From: Nostoc spongiaeforme FACHB-130
GTDB lineage: Bacteria; Cyanobacteriota; Cyanobacteriia; Cyanobacteriales; Nostocaceae
Assembly (NCBI RefSeq): GCF_014698475.1
Contig: NZ_JACJTB010000016.1
Coordinates: 53,479-117,478, forward strand
Direction: 5' to 3'
DNA: 64,000 nt
Shown here one piece after another: positions 27,684-36,228 of the stretch. The position numbers were made by a program, and so were the translations under genes. Under the pieces are notes generated by a model. It did not search any database. It had not been told where the DNA came from and saw only the letters and a program-made list of their open reading frames with translations. Position 1 is the stretch's first letter, and every line of letters begins with the position of its first letter.

Positions 27684-29315
27684 ATGCTAGAAAGTTTTAT
27701 TTTAATTTTGTTGGTTGGCTTTTTTGCAGGACAGATCGCCCGACGACTGAAAGCCCCTGCACTGGTAGGTATGGTTGTAGTGGGAATTATACTAGGGCCT
27801 CAAGTTGCTGACTTAATCAGCCCTGATGTACTTACAGCGTCTACTTCTTTGCGAACGATCGCAGTCATGGTAATTTTGATGAAAGCAGGGTTAGGTTTAG
27901 ACCGGGAGAAACTGGTAGAACAAGGAACAGTAGCACTGCGATTAGGTTTTTTACCAGCAGCGTGTGAAGCTTTAGTTATTGCCATAGCTGCTATCTGGAT
28001 TTTCCAGTTCGACTTTCCCACGGGTTTACTGCTGGGTTGCATTATTGGAGCGGAGTCGCCAGCTGTTATAGTGCCAGGAATGCTACGGCTGAAAAGTTTA
28101 GGTTGGGGAGTTACCAAAGGAATCCCCGATGCCATTCTCACCGGTAGCGCCCTATCAGACGTGCTACTGCTATTAGTGTTTAGTTTGTTATTGAACTTTT
28201 TAGCACAAGGCACTAATAACTCTGTGACATTGCCTTTTGGCCTTACCTTGAGTGCGATTCAACTTTTACCTATTCAGATTATTTGCCAAATTGTTTTGGG
28301 AGTTGTCCTGGGTTTTGTAACAGCAAAACTTTTAGTTTCATTGCTGGTGAGTCAGAACTGGACTCAAAATGCGGTGCAGGAAAGTTTAGTGACAGCGAGT
28401 TTAGCTTTGTTGTTAGTAGTAGTGGCAGAAAAATTCCCCTTCTTCTCCGGCTATCTGGTAGTCATGTCCACAGGATTTTTCTTGATTGAGTTAGATGCTC
28501 CTTTAGCACGACGGCTGCGTTCTGGGTTCGATAGCTTGTGGGTTGTGGCAGAAATTATTTTGTTTGTGTTGTTAGGAGCAAGTATTCAATTACAAGTTTT
28601 AGAAAAAACTCTGTTTCCGGGATTGGTAATTCTGGCAATTGGAACGCTGATTGGTCGAGCTTTGGGATGGTATATATCTACACTGGGAAGTAACTGGAAA
28701 TGGCGAGAGCGCCTATTTTTGCTGCCTGGTAACTCGGCTAAAGCTACTGTTCAAGCAGCAATTGGGGCAATTCCTTTAGCACAAGGTGTTGAGGGAGGAG
28801 AGACAATTTTAGCTGTTGCAGCCTTATCTATTCTGGTAACTGCACCTTTAGACGCTTGGGCAATTCCTACCTTTGCACCAAAATTATTAGAACGGGGTGA
28901 AGTTGATCCCACAAAAGTAGCGATCGCACGTCGTGTTATTATACTTGCTGCCATTGATACTTCCTTTTTAGCTAGTCAGGTATTGAGTAAAACTGCTGAA
29001 CTTGCTCGTCGTAGTGATGCAGAAGTGATTGTATTGCATATCATTTGCACAAATGATTCTCAAGAAGTAGAGCATCTAAAAGAAAAAACTCAACGACTTT
29101 TAGCTGACATACGCCATAAGTTCATTGCTATTACAGGCTCAATTCCCGAAGCAATTATCCGTGTTGCTCAGGACTATCAAGTTGCTGAAATTGTTATGGG
29201 CAAGCGAGGACATCAGCCTTGGGATGAGGTTCTAGTGGGTTCTGTCTCCCAGGCAGTATTGGAATCTAGCTTAATTCCGGTCATTTTAGTTGAAGATGAT
29301 CTTTTTAGTAAGTAA
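27684..29315 (+). CDS. Cation/proton antiporter (CPA2-like) with C-terminal UspA domain
   Basis: 543 residues from the ATG at 27684 (a GTG lies one codon earlier). About twelve hydrophobic segments over residues 1-400, beginning MLESFILILLVGFFAGQIAR, with GAESPAVIVPGML in the exchanger core. Residues about 425-540 form a universal-stress-protein domain ending GKRGHQPWDEVLVGSVSQAV, the G2xG9xGS ATP-binding pattern. It would exchange Na+ or K+ for protons, with Usp as a regulatory module. A MITE ends 15 bp upstream, so the original promoter and ribosome-binding site may have been displaced. Another copy lies shortly downstream. Confidence 0.87.
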   Translation: MLESFILILLVGFFAGQIARRLKAPALVGMVVVGIILGPQVADLISPDVLTASTSLRTIAVMVILMKAGLGLDREKLVEQGTVALRLGFLPAACEALVIAIAAIWIFQFDFPTGLLLGCIIGAESPAVIVPGMLRLKSLGWGVTKGIPDAILTGSALSDVLLLLVFSLLLNFLAQGTNNSVTLPFGLTLSAIQLLPIQIICQIVLGVVLGFVTAKLLVSLLVSQNWTQNAVQESLVTASLALLLVVVAEKFPFFSGYLVVMSTGFFLIELDAPLARRLRSGFDSLWVVAEIILFVLLGASIQLQVLEKTLFPGLVILAIGTLIGRALGWYISTLGSNWKWRERLFLLPGNSAKATVQAAIGAIPLAQGVEGGETILAVAALSILVTAPLDAWAIPTFAPKLLERGEVDPTKVAIARRVIILAAIDTSFLASQVLSKTAELARRSDAEVIVLHIICTNDSQEVEHLKEKTQRLLADIRHKFIAITGSIPEAIIRVAQDYQVAEIVMGKRGHQPWDEVLVGSVSQAVLESSLIPVILVEDDLFSK

Positions 29316-29333
29316 GTTCAAACAATTTAACTC

Positions 29334-29613
29334 ATGCTTATGCAACAGAATACTGTGATTCGTACCCCTATTAGTATTAGTCTAGGTGCTATTGCTGGCG
29401 CTATATCACGTTATTATTTTGGATTGTGGTTTACTCAGCTTTTTGGTACAGAATTTCCTTATATAGGACTCATATTTGATTTATGAAAAAAACTAGTACA
29501 CCCAGGTCAGGCTTTTTTCCTACTCCCTACTCCCCATTCCCTACTCCCTGCCTACACAACTAGATTCGGAAATCAAATCGGATTCCTATAGTACACTTAT
29601 TATTAATAATGGT
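29334..29613 (+). pseudogene. crcB-like fluoride channel gene, N-terminal remnant split by a MITE
   Basis: The frame starts MLMQQNTVIRTPISISLGAI and continues AGAISRYYFGLWFTQLFGTE and FPY, the start of CrcB/Fluc channels. It is then interrupted at 29462 by the 130-bp MITE; a stop is met at 29484. After the MITE the expected continuation STLIINNG resumes (about 29591-29613), then TAG. Removing the element and one TA copy restores the frame. The rest of the gene is gone. Confidence 0.75.
29460..29590. mobile_element. 130-bp MITE, copy 2, inside crcB
   Basis: Same element as 27537-27669, differing at only a few bases. The flanks (CTTATA / TAGTAC) are compatible with a TA target duplication, as for IS630/Tc1-type elements. 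It splits the crcB-like reading frame. Confidence 0.85.
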
Positions 29614-29688
29614 TAGGTAATAGCGACTTAGCGCACCTGGGACGGCTCCTAAAATAATTGCTAGAGGGACATCAATAATCAAGTTCAT
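29612..29688 (-). pseudogene. Second crcB-like N-terminal fragment, opposite strand
   Basis: From an ATG at 29688 the minus strand reads MNLIIDVPLAIILGAVPGAL then SRYYLTI, again a CrcB N terminus. It runs head-on into the remnant of the first crcB within about 25 codons. The bodies of both genes appear to have been lost by a deletion or inversion that fused their 5' parts. Confidence 0.6.
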
Positions 29689-30254
29689 ATATTGAATGGA
29701 ATAGTCGGAAAATACGCCGCAATGCAGAAGTCAGTTTTTTTATATTTGCAGTAATAGACTCGACTGATATTGTTGAAACATATAAAATTTTTGAGTTGAT
29801 TTGTGTCAATCTGAAACAGTTAATCTCAGGTAGAGATAATATTAAAGTATAAGAAAAATGTGATCATCAAGTGAAAAATGTTCATCAATAGCATTAAGTT
29901 TTATTGCCTTGAGCATTGATCACACAAACAACAAGATAGCTAGTTAAGTTGAATGTGTGGGGAGAGAAAGAGATATTTTGATAGCAGAAGGCAGAAGGCA
30001 GGAGGAAAAGTCTGATTATTCCTGGCATTCAAGCTTTCAAATTGTCCTAACATATCTGACTACCGCTATAGATGCTGTGGCGAGGATTAATTTCCAGATA
30101 TCTCTATTAATTTAATCAATCTAACTGTATGAAAGTTAGTTTTCGCTGAACTAGCAATTTGCACGTTTCACCCTCTAGGCAAAGTAGGGTGAAGACAATG
30201 GCAGGTTTTTCTTTTGTGTCAGCTATATGTCCCTCTCCACGGGAGCTTGAGATT
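29689..30254. other. About 560-bp region without an intact gene
   Basis: No gene recognised. It contains an inverted TGTGATCA / TGATCACA pair (about 29859-29926) and a GCAGAAGGCAGAAGGCAGGA short repeat (about 29987). The open frame at its right end belongs to the next gene's upstream sequence. Confidence 0.45.
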
Positions 30255-30926
30255 ATGACAGGTAAATTTCGCGATCGCAGTGATGCCGGCAAGATGTTAG
30301 CAAAAAAACTAACAGGGTATACTAACCATCCAGATTTGTTAGTGTTGGGTTTGCCCCGTGGCGGTGTTCCCGTAGCTTATGAAATCGCTACCAGTCTGAA
30401 TGCGCCACTAGATATTTGTTTAGTCAGAAAGCTGGGTGTACCTAGTCATGAAGAACTAGCGATGGGTGCGATCGCGGCTGGTGGTGTGCGCGTGTTAAAT
30501 TATGATGTCATCAATAATTTGGGCATCGATAGTAGCACAATTGACAAAGTTGCAGCTCAAGAATTGTGGGAATTACAACGACGCGATCGCGCTTATCGAG
30601 GCGAACGTCCCCTCCCAGAAATCAAAAATCGGACTGTAATTTTAGTAGATGATGGTATTGCTACAGGTTCAACTATGCGTGCTGCGATCGCCGTAGTTAA
30701 ACAACAGCAACCCCAACGGCTAATTGTAGCTGTACCAATTGCTGCACCGATAACTTGCGAAGAGCTACAAGCGGAAGTTGATGAAATAGTTTGTTTAGTG
30801 ATGCCAGAGTCATTGTATGCGATCGGTCTGTGGTATGAAGACTTTTCGCAAACAACTGATGCAGAAGTACGGCATTTACTAGCCAAACCGTCAGTAATTA
30901 ACAATGCAGATAAATCTTACGCCTAA
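30255..30926 (+). CDS. Phosphoribosyltransferase-domain protein
   Basis: 223 residues from ATG 30255 (MTGKFRDRSDAGKMLAKKL), preferred because GGGAG lies 9 nt upstream and family conservation begins here; a longer frame needs a TTG start. The PRTase signature VILVDDGIATGSTMRAAI binds the PRPP ribose-phosphate, and LGLPRGGVPVAYEIA forms the PP loop. Such proteins are often fused or paired with a dienelactone-hydrolase-like domain, and here that partner overlaps the 3' end by 23 bp in the long frame. The substrate is unknown; a nucleobase role is not shown. Confidence 0.85.
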   Translation: MTGKFRDRSDAGKMLAKKLTGYTNHPDLLVLGLPRGGVPVAYEIATSLNAPLDICLVRKLGVPSHEELAMGAIAAGGVRVLNYDVINNLGIDSSTIDKVAAQELWELQRRDRAYRGERPLPEIKNRTVILVDDGIATGSTMRAAIAVVKQQQPQRLIVAVPIAAPITCEELQAEVDEIVCLVMPESLYAIGLWYEDFSQTTDAEVRHLLAKPSVINNADKSYA

Positions 30927-30978
30927 AAACGCAAAATCAAAGGCTCAATCTACTTTTATTAATCATCAGGGTCAAGTT

Positions 30979-31698
30979 ATGAATACTACATTACTACTCA
31001 ACGTTGAAGAACAAATAGTCATTGTGGAACTGGCAAACATCAGGCTCAAAGGTGAATTGGTTGTACCTGCTAATGCTGAAGGCCTGGTATTGTTTGCACA
31101 TGGTAGTGCTAGTAGTCGCTACAGTACCCGTAACCATTATCTCGCCCATGTACTACGTCAGGAAGCGAAACTAGGAACTTTGTTAATAGACTTACTTACC
31201 AAAGAAGAAGAAGCCATAGACCAGCGTACCAAACATTTTCGCAGTGATATTGGTTTCCTCAGCAACCGCTTAGTTGCTGTTACCGACTGGTTGTTAGCAA
31301 ATCCCTGCACTCGTCATCTCAAACTTGGCTATTTTGGTGCAGATACAGGTGCGAGTGCGGCATTATTAGCTGCGGCTACACGTCCAATGGCTGTAAAAGC
31401 TGTTGTTTCTCGTAGTGGACAAACTGATTTAGTCAGTGAAGCCCTAGCTTGTGTGCAAACCCCGACTTTGTTAATTGTTGGCGGTAATGACTTGCCCATC
31501 ATTGCTATGAATGAAGATGCACTGGCAAATATTCCCGCATTCAACAAACAACTAGAGATGATTTCTGGTGCAACTCATCAGTTTGGTGAACCGGGAACTT
31601 TAGAAGAAGTAGCACGATTGGCAAGTCAATGGTTTAAACACTATCTCAAAGCATCTGATTCAGACGCAAGAGATTTACAAGGTATGTTGCTGAATTAA
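30979..31698 (+). CDS. Alpha/beta hydrolase (dienelactone-hydrolase-like)
   Basis: 239 residues from ATG 30979 (MNTTLLLNVEEQIVIVELAN). The chain has the alpha/beta-hydrolase layout: LVLFAHGSASSRYSTRN for the oxyanion strand, GYFGADTGASAALLAA where the nucleophile elbow would be (Asp/Thr-Gly rather than the usual Gly-x-Ser-x-Gly), and GATHQFGEPGTLEE with a candidate catalytic His. The altered elbow raises the possibility of a non-hydrolytic or unusual nucleophile. It is paired with the preceding PRTase gene, most likely on one transcript. Confidence 0.8.
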   Translation: MNTTLLLNVEEQIVIVELANIRLKGELVVPANAEGLVLFAHGSASSRYSTRNHYLAHVLRQEAKLGTLLIDLLTKEEEAIDQRTKHFRSDIGFLSNRLVAVTDWLLANPCTRHLKLGYFGADTGASAALLAAATRPMAVKAVVSRSGQTDLVSEALACVQTPTLLIVGGNDLPIIAMNEDALANIPAFNKQLEMISGATHQFGEPGTLEEVARLASQWFKHYLKASDSDARDLQGMLLN

Positions 31699-31721
31699 CA
31701 GTTATCAGTTATCAGTTAATA

Positions 31722-31806
31722 CTTCACGTTTTTAATGTGATCTAACACATTGTTAATGCGATGCTTTACGTTGTTAATGTGATGCTTCACATTATTAATG
31801 TATGGG
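31722..31806. repeat. Tandem array of about 23-bp units with TTAATGTG cores
   Basis: Three to four near-copies of a unit of the form CACATTGTTAATGYGATGCT follow each other, each with partial twofold symmetry (ACATT-N-TTAATGT). It lies 24 bp after the hydrolase stop. Confidence 0.7.
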
Positions 31807-32064
31807 TACCTTGCCTGCCTGAACAGTACAACAAGCAAGATAGCCAACCGAGAAAGCTATGAACAAGTAAGAATATAAGGCGTTAGTAGTACAGGTTGGC
31901 GTAAATAAACAGACCATAAGGAATTGCTAAAAGACTTGTAGTATCACTATTCTTTCTTTTTCCTTTTGACTCTTTCAGAGTTCGCCACTTGCTTCAAGTC
32001 GGGAAACCCGCCCAGCGCAGTGGCTCACTTTTTACTTTTGCCTTGTTGTACTAGTTAACTGTGG
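31807..32064. other. Intergenic tail before the glutathione transferase gene
   Basis: No gene seen. It holds a TTCGCCACTTGCTTCAAGTC / AAACCCGCCCAGCGCAGTGG patch of the type common between cyanobacterial genes. Confidence 0.4.
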
Positions 32065-32697
32065 TTACGCACAAACTTTTTTCACATTCGGAAGTTGTTT
32101 AACTACATCCCACCAAACTTGCAGTTTGGGAGTTTGAGCAGTAATCGTCTCATACTCTGGAGTCTGAGAAAGATAGATAAAAACAGGAATGAGGTAAAAA
32201 TCAGCAATAGTTAGCTGGCTACCGAGTAGATAGGGGCTACCAACAGTTATCGATTCAATTGCTTGTATTGCTGTTTGTGCAGGTGCGATCGCATTTTGTA
32301 TTTGCTCCTTATCTGGCTTGCCGCCGCGAATTGGTACAATCAGACGTTGAATGACAATTTTACTGATCGCAGCAGGATAAAAATAGTTGTCAATAATTGT
32401 GATAATCTGGCGCATCCGCGCTTGAAGCATCGGTTCTGATGGGCTGAACTGATTATTGGCAAAGACTGTATTCAGGTAATCAGTAATTGCTGGAGTTTCA
32501 TAAATTACTTCTCCATCTACTTCCAGTGTCGGCACTTTACCAAAAGGATTTTTGGCAAGGTACTCTGGCGACTGATTTTCACCTTTGAAGATATCAATGT
32601 CTTGAACGGTATAGTCTACACCTGCTTCCTCAAGTAACAATAGAACAGTACGAACATAAGTACTCAGAGGAGTTCCGCAAACGGTAAGCTTTGCCAT
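32065..32697 (-). CDS. Glutathione S-transferase family protein
   Basis: 210 residues from ATG 32697 (MAKLTVCGTPLSTYVRTVLL); a longer frame needs a TTG. The N-terminal thioredoxin-like half has the G-site features NPFGKVPTLEVDGEVIYETP and AITDYL, and the C-terminal all-helical half has the N-capping motif LTIADFYLIPV. GSTs conjugate or reduce substrates with glutathione. The catalytic residue is probably in the LSTYVRT segment. It is monocistronic. Confidence 0.88.
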   Translation of the reverse strand: MAKLTVCGTPLSTYVRTVLLLLEEAGVDYTVQDIDIFKGENQSPEYLAKNPFGKVPTLEVDGEVIYETPAITDYLNTVFANNQFSPSEPMLQARMRQIITIIDNYFYPAAISKIVIQRLIVPIRGGKPDKEQIQNAIAPAQTAIQAIESITVGSPYLLGSQLTIADFYLIPVFIYLSQTPEYETITAQTPKLQVWWDVVKQLPNVKKVCA

Positions 32698-32854
32698 AAT
32701 TTTGAGATTTTTCTGCAAAAATCCAATCAGGACAAAGATACTTTATCAACAAATGCGATCGCGGTGATGGTTTGAAATGAGACAAAAGCAATATTTTCGG
32801 GGCGGGTTGAGATGATTAACGATGATCTGGGTAAACACCTATCTTGCACTTAGC

Positions 32855-32975
32855 CCCGACGATTAAAATCGCGGCTATAGAAAACCAAGTCCGCCTACGC
32901 GGACTAACGTCAAATCAAGGGTTTTGAACCCGCGTAGGCGGGTTTTGTTCGTGTAGCCGCGACTTCAGTCGTTTG
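32855..32975. repeat. Dispersed hairpin repeat, copy 2 (possible terminator)
   Basis: Same family as 6898-7018: hairpins AGTCCGC-CTAC-GCGGACT and AACCCGC-GTAG-GCGGGTT, bracketed by GACGATTAAAATCGCGGCT and AGCCGCGACTTCAGTCGT. It lies just after the radical SAM gene (minus strand) and could terminate it. Confidence 0.65.
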
Positions 32976-33009
32976 GTGCAAGATGTGAATAAACCCGCCC
33001 TATTAGTAA

Positions 33010-34593
33010 TTACTCAATAAATTCTGGTAAATCATTAGGAGCGCCACAAGCAGAAATATTCCCAGCAAAATTGACATCTGCCATTAATTCTGGATGTTCT
33101 TGCTTGCGTTGATTAATTTGTTCGCTGGTGAGAATTTTGGATTTATCAAACCCTAGCTCAATTTCGGTGTGCAAACCTTTGTATTTGACTCGTTGGAGAT
33201 TGTAGAAACTTTTGTTGAAAGTTGTTTTTACAAATGCTTTGAGACACCCTAAAAGATATTTACGCTTAAATGAGTCTTTCTCAAACCAGTATTCTATTGT
33301 TTTACGCAGGTAAAATCTGGCATAGTTACGTAACACGCCTTTGAGGACTTCTTCTCGTTCCATTGCCTCCGGTTTCATAATGGGAGTGACAAAGTTATAT
33401 TGAGAATAATCTCGCACTTCTACGCGATCGCCTAACTCTTCAAATAACTCCGAAAATGGCCAAGGAGTAAACATATTCCAGTTCACCATATCGGCTTTCC
33501 AGTCCAAAGCCATCTGATAAGTTTGCTCAATGGTTTCTGGTGTTTCGTTCTCCAAGCCCATAATAAATTGAGCTTCCGCTACCATGCCATTTTGCCGCAG
33601 TAATTGAATCGCTCGTTTGTTTTGTTCAATTGTCGTTTCTTTGCGGAACAAATTCAACTTTAGCTGTGCTGCTGCTTCCGTACCCAAGGAAACATGCACT
33701 AGCCCAGCTTGACGATAAAGTGGTAAATCATGTTCATCTCGCAATATATCTGTCACCCTGGTATTGATTCCCCAATAAACGCCTAAATTGCGTTCGATTA
33801 ATTCGTTACATAAAGCGATAAATTTGGGTTTATTAATGGTTGGTTCTTCATCTGCCAGGATGAAAAAACCTACTTGATGTTTTTTGACTAAAATTTCAAT
33901 TTGATCGACAAATTTCTTAGGATTACTAGAACGGTACTTGCGCCAAAATTTCCATTGAGAACAAAAACGGCAAGTAAAAGGACAGCCTCTAGCATAGTTA
34001 GGGACTGCGACACGCACATTCAGGGGAGTATAAATATATTTGCTCCAGTCCAACAAGCTCCAATCAGGGGTTAGAGTATCTAAATCTGCAATTGGTGGAT
34101 GGGCTGGTGTCGCTACAACCTGTCCATTTTCTAAGAAAGCAATACCTAAAATATTGCGTCGCTCACTCTCGACTGTAGCATTAGCGATCGCTTTCACTAA
34201 ATTAACTGTAATTTCCTCTCCCTCTCCCCTGATAATGTAATCCACCCAAGGAGCTTCATGGAGGACTTCATTATACATATAAGTAGGGTGGACTCCACCC
34301 ATAATTGTTGTCGCTTCGGGGCAAACTTCTTTAACTATCTTGAGCGTTGTTTGAGATTGATAAATCATTGGCGTGATTGCTGTCGCCAATACGATATCCG
34401 GTTGATGTTCAGCAACCATTTGCCTTAAACGATCATCCGCAATATGATCCGTCATCGCATCAATGAAACGAATATTGTTGAAGCCAGATGCTTTTAAAGC
34501 TCCACCAACATAAGGAACCCAACTTGGCGGCCAATTTCCCGCAATTTCAGCACCACCAGAATGGTAATTAGGTTGAATCATCAGAATCCGCAT
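33010..34593 (-). CDS. BchE-like B12-binding radical SAM protein
   Basis: 527 residues. N-terminal cobalamin-binding-like domain (about 1-145, MRILMIQPNYHSGGAEIAGN ... PDIVLATAITP, GGVHPTYMYNE). Radical SAM core with Cys204, Cys208 and Cys211 (RGCPFTCRFCSQWKFWRKYR). It closely resembles BchE, the oxygen-independent Mg-protoporphyrin IX monomethyl ester cyclase. Cyanobacteria often carry such homologues although the oxygen-dependent cyclase does the main work, and some homologues tested elsewhere did not complement. A methyltransferase or other tetrapyrrole role cannot be excluded. It has a long private upstream region with a perfect palindrome at 34927-34946. Confidence 0.85.
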   Translation of the reverse strand: MRILMIQPNYHSGGAEIAGNWPPSWVPYVGGALKASGFNNIRFIDAMTDHIADDRLRQMVAEHQPDIVLATAITPMIYQSQTTLKIVKEVCPEATTIMGGVHPTYMYNEVLHEAPWVDYIIRGEGEEITVNLVKAIANATVESERRNILGIAFLENGQVVATPAHPPIADLDTLTPDWSLLDWSKYIYTPLNVRVAVPNYARGCPFTCRFCSQWKFWRKYRSSNPKKFVDQIEILVKKHQVGFFILADEEPTINKPKFIALCNELIERNLGVYWGINTRVTDILRDEHDLPLYRQAGLVHVSLGTEAAAQLKLNLFRKETTIEQNKRAIQLLRQNGMVAEAQFIMGLENETPETIEQTYQMALDWKADMVNWNMFTPWPFSELFEELGDRVEVRDYSQYNFVTPIMKPEAMEREEVLKGVLRNYARFYLRKTIEYWFEKDSFKRKYLLGCLKAFVKTTFNKSFYNLQRVKYKGLHTEIELGFDKSKILTSEQINQRKQEHPELMADVNFAGNISACGAPNDLPEFIE

Positions 34594-34926
34594 GTTCTAC
34601 CTACCTTCTAATTCCTATCAGAAGAACTGACAATTTTATACTTGTAATTTTGTTAGCCTACTTCTAGCAAGTGCAGAATTACAGAAATATTTATCGTAAG
34701 AATCCAGGAGTTATAATAGTTGTAAAAGTCAGGAAAAAGGTGATAACTCGATGTAGCAATTATGCTGCTTCACCTCTGACTTCTAGGTGCTGAATTCTTA
34801 CTCTTTACCGATAATTTTCTGCTAATTAAAATACAAACACTTGCTAAAGCTTTGCAATTAAATTCTTAAGAAAAACTTAAAATTGACTAAAAGTTTTTGA
34901 CTTTTAAATTTAACCGAAGTTAGCTT

Positions 34927-34946
34927 TCATAACTATATAGTTATGA
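34927..34946. promoter_or_regulatory. Perfect 20-bp palindrome
   Basis: TCATAACTATATAGTTATGA equals its own reverse complement. It lies 334 bp upstream of the BchE-like start in a non-coding region. A regulator-binding site is plausible, but no factor is implied. Confidence 0.55.
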
Positions 34947-35129
34947 TTTTAAAGTACATAGCTAATTTTTCAAAACTTAATATTTGGAAATAAACAATAA
35001 TTACAAAATGTATCTTTGTATGAGCTAATACTTCACAAACAATACACAGGCACTTACGTATAAGTTGCAGTGGTGTAATAGCACAATACGATTTAGATAA
35101 AAAAATAAATTACAACAAAATCAGCAAAA

Positions 35130-35211
35130 TGATTTTGGAGGGGGTTTGGGGGACGCAACCGTCCCCCAATCGGGGGCTTGGGGGAGAATCCCCCAAATCT
35201 TTCTCCTTATC
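35130..35211. repeat. G-rich palindromic repeat
   Basis: Two adjacent hairpins of GGGGGACGCAACCGTCCCCC and GGGGGCTTGGGGGAGAATCC type, a REP-like arrangement. Confidence 0.6.
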
Positions 35212-35284
35212 TGATAGGTAGAGCAGAAATTGAGAAATCAACTCTCATCACCTTAACTGAACCGTATTGTTTTATGGCAACGCT

Positions 35285-35402
35285 TAATACTGTTTCACTT
35301 TAAGTTTGATACAAATAGACCGCAGGGGGCAGGGAGCAGGGGGCAAGGGGAAAGAATAAAAAAACCATGAATTTGTATCATTTTTTTCGTGAAATGGTAT
35401 AA
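35285..35402. repeat. MITE-like element with TTTCAC...GATACAAAT inverted ends
   Basis: Left end TACTGTTTCACTTTAAGTTT then GATACAAAT; right end ATTTGTATC then TTTCGTGAAATGGTAT. The ends are imperfect inverted repeats of about 30 bp. The interior is GCAGGGGGCAGGGAGCAGGG short repeat. Confidence 0.65.
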
Positions 35403-35412
35403 CGCATCGATA

Positions 35413-35485
35413 AAGATGGTGCGTTACGGCTAATTCTCACTGTCTTAAGTTCCGAAATCCTTGCATAGCCGTAACACACCCTACT
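35413..35485. repeat. Inverted repeat GGTGCGTTACGGCT
   Basis: GGTGCGTTACGGCT (35418-35431) pairs with AGCCGTAACACACC (35467-35480) with one mismatch, a widespread type of cyanobacterial intergenic repeat. Confidence 0.65.
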
Positions 35486-35502
35486 GAATATTTGCTTATA
35501 GC

Positions 35503-35572
35503 AATCCTAAATGAATAAGAAACATCTCTCCCTTGCCTCATTTGTTCACATATCAAATAGGATTGCTATATT
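35503..35572. repeat. MITE-like element with TATAGCAATCCTA ends, copy 2
   Basis: About 68 bp bounded by TATAGCAATCCTAAATGA and ATAGGATTGCTATA, the same ends as the element at 107-232 but with a shorter interior. Confidence 0.7.
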
Positions 35573-35595
35573 ACCTGAGACTTGTTAAATAAATA

Positions 35596-36183
35596 TCAGC
35601 TTGACTTGAACTTGATTTGATTAGCTTCAAGATAAATGATTTGGTTTTGTAGTCCTTGGGCTTCAGTTGCGGTTAAACCCTTCCATTGCTGTTGGGCTTG
35701 TTTAACACTGGGAACTGGTTTGAGGACACCTGCTAAATCTAAGATTTGCCCTTGTTTCACAACGACTTGATTTTCCGCAGTTCCAGCATCGAGATTAGGG
35801 GCTAAAACCACAAATACTCTTTGAGTATTACTTGAACCAACCCAAAAGGCGCGATCGCCTACTACACTTTGAACATTAACATTTTGAAACTGTACGGGTT
35901 TATTGACAAGTGTCTGTTTATTGGCGTTGGTAATTACTAATACATCTGTAATTGGTTCAGTTTGAACAATAGTTGTTACTTGCGGGTTAGGCGTGACAAC
36001 TACATTAGTTGTTGGTGTAGGAGTTGCAGTGACGGTGACTGTGGCTTGCGGCGTAGGAACGACAACAACATCAGGTTGCTTTGGTTCAGAAGTACAGGCA
36101 GTCAGTCCACTGACTAATAATATGATGAAGATTGGTGTATTTTGCGAGAATTTTTTGCTGATAAAATTAGCATTGTCTTGCAT
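35596..36183 (-). CDS. Putative lipoprotein of unknown function
   Basis: 195 residues from ATG 36183 (MQDNANFISKKFSQNTPIFI), chosen because the signal peptide and lipobox LVSGLTAC fit this start and a perfect 14-bp inverted repeat lies just upstream. After the Cys comes a Pro/Thr/Val-rich linker (about 38-75), then a soluble domain (about 80-190) with ITDVLVITNANKQTLVNKPV and RVFVVLAPN. No family recognised. A longer frame to 36252 would run through the inverted repeat and is less likely. Confidence 0.65.
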   Translation of the reverse strand: MQDNANFISKKFSQNTPIFIILLVSGLTACTSEPKQPDVVVVPTPQATVTVTATPTPTTNVVVTPNPQVTTIVQTEPITDVLVITNANKQTLVNKPVQFQNVNVQSVVGDRAFWVGSSNTQRVFVVLAPNLDAGTAENQVVVKQGQILDLAGVLKPVPSVKQAQQQWKGLTATEAQGLQNQIIYLEANQIKFKSS

Positions 36184-36228
36184 AGTATTTAACCTTGACT
36201 GAGTAAATATAAATTGTTTCAAGAGATA

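Noticed and set aside
30159..30254. N-terminal extension of the phosphoribosyltransferase
   Set aside because: It needs a TTG start and is not conserved-looking; ATG 30255 has a ribosome-binding site and the usual family beginning.
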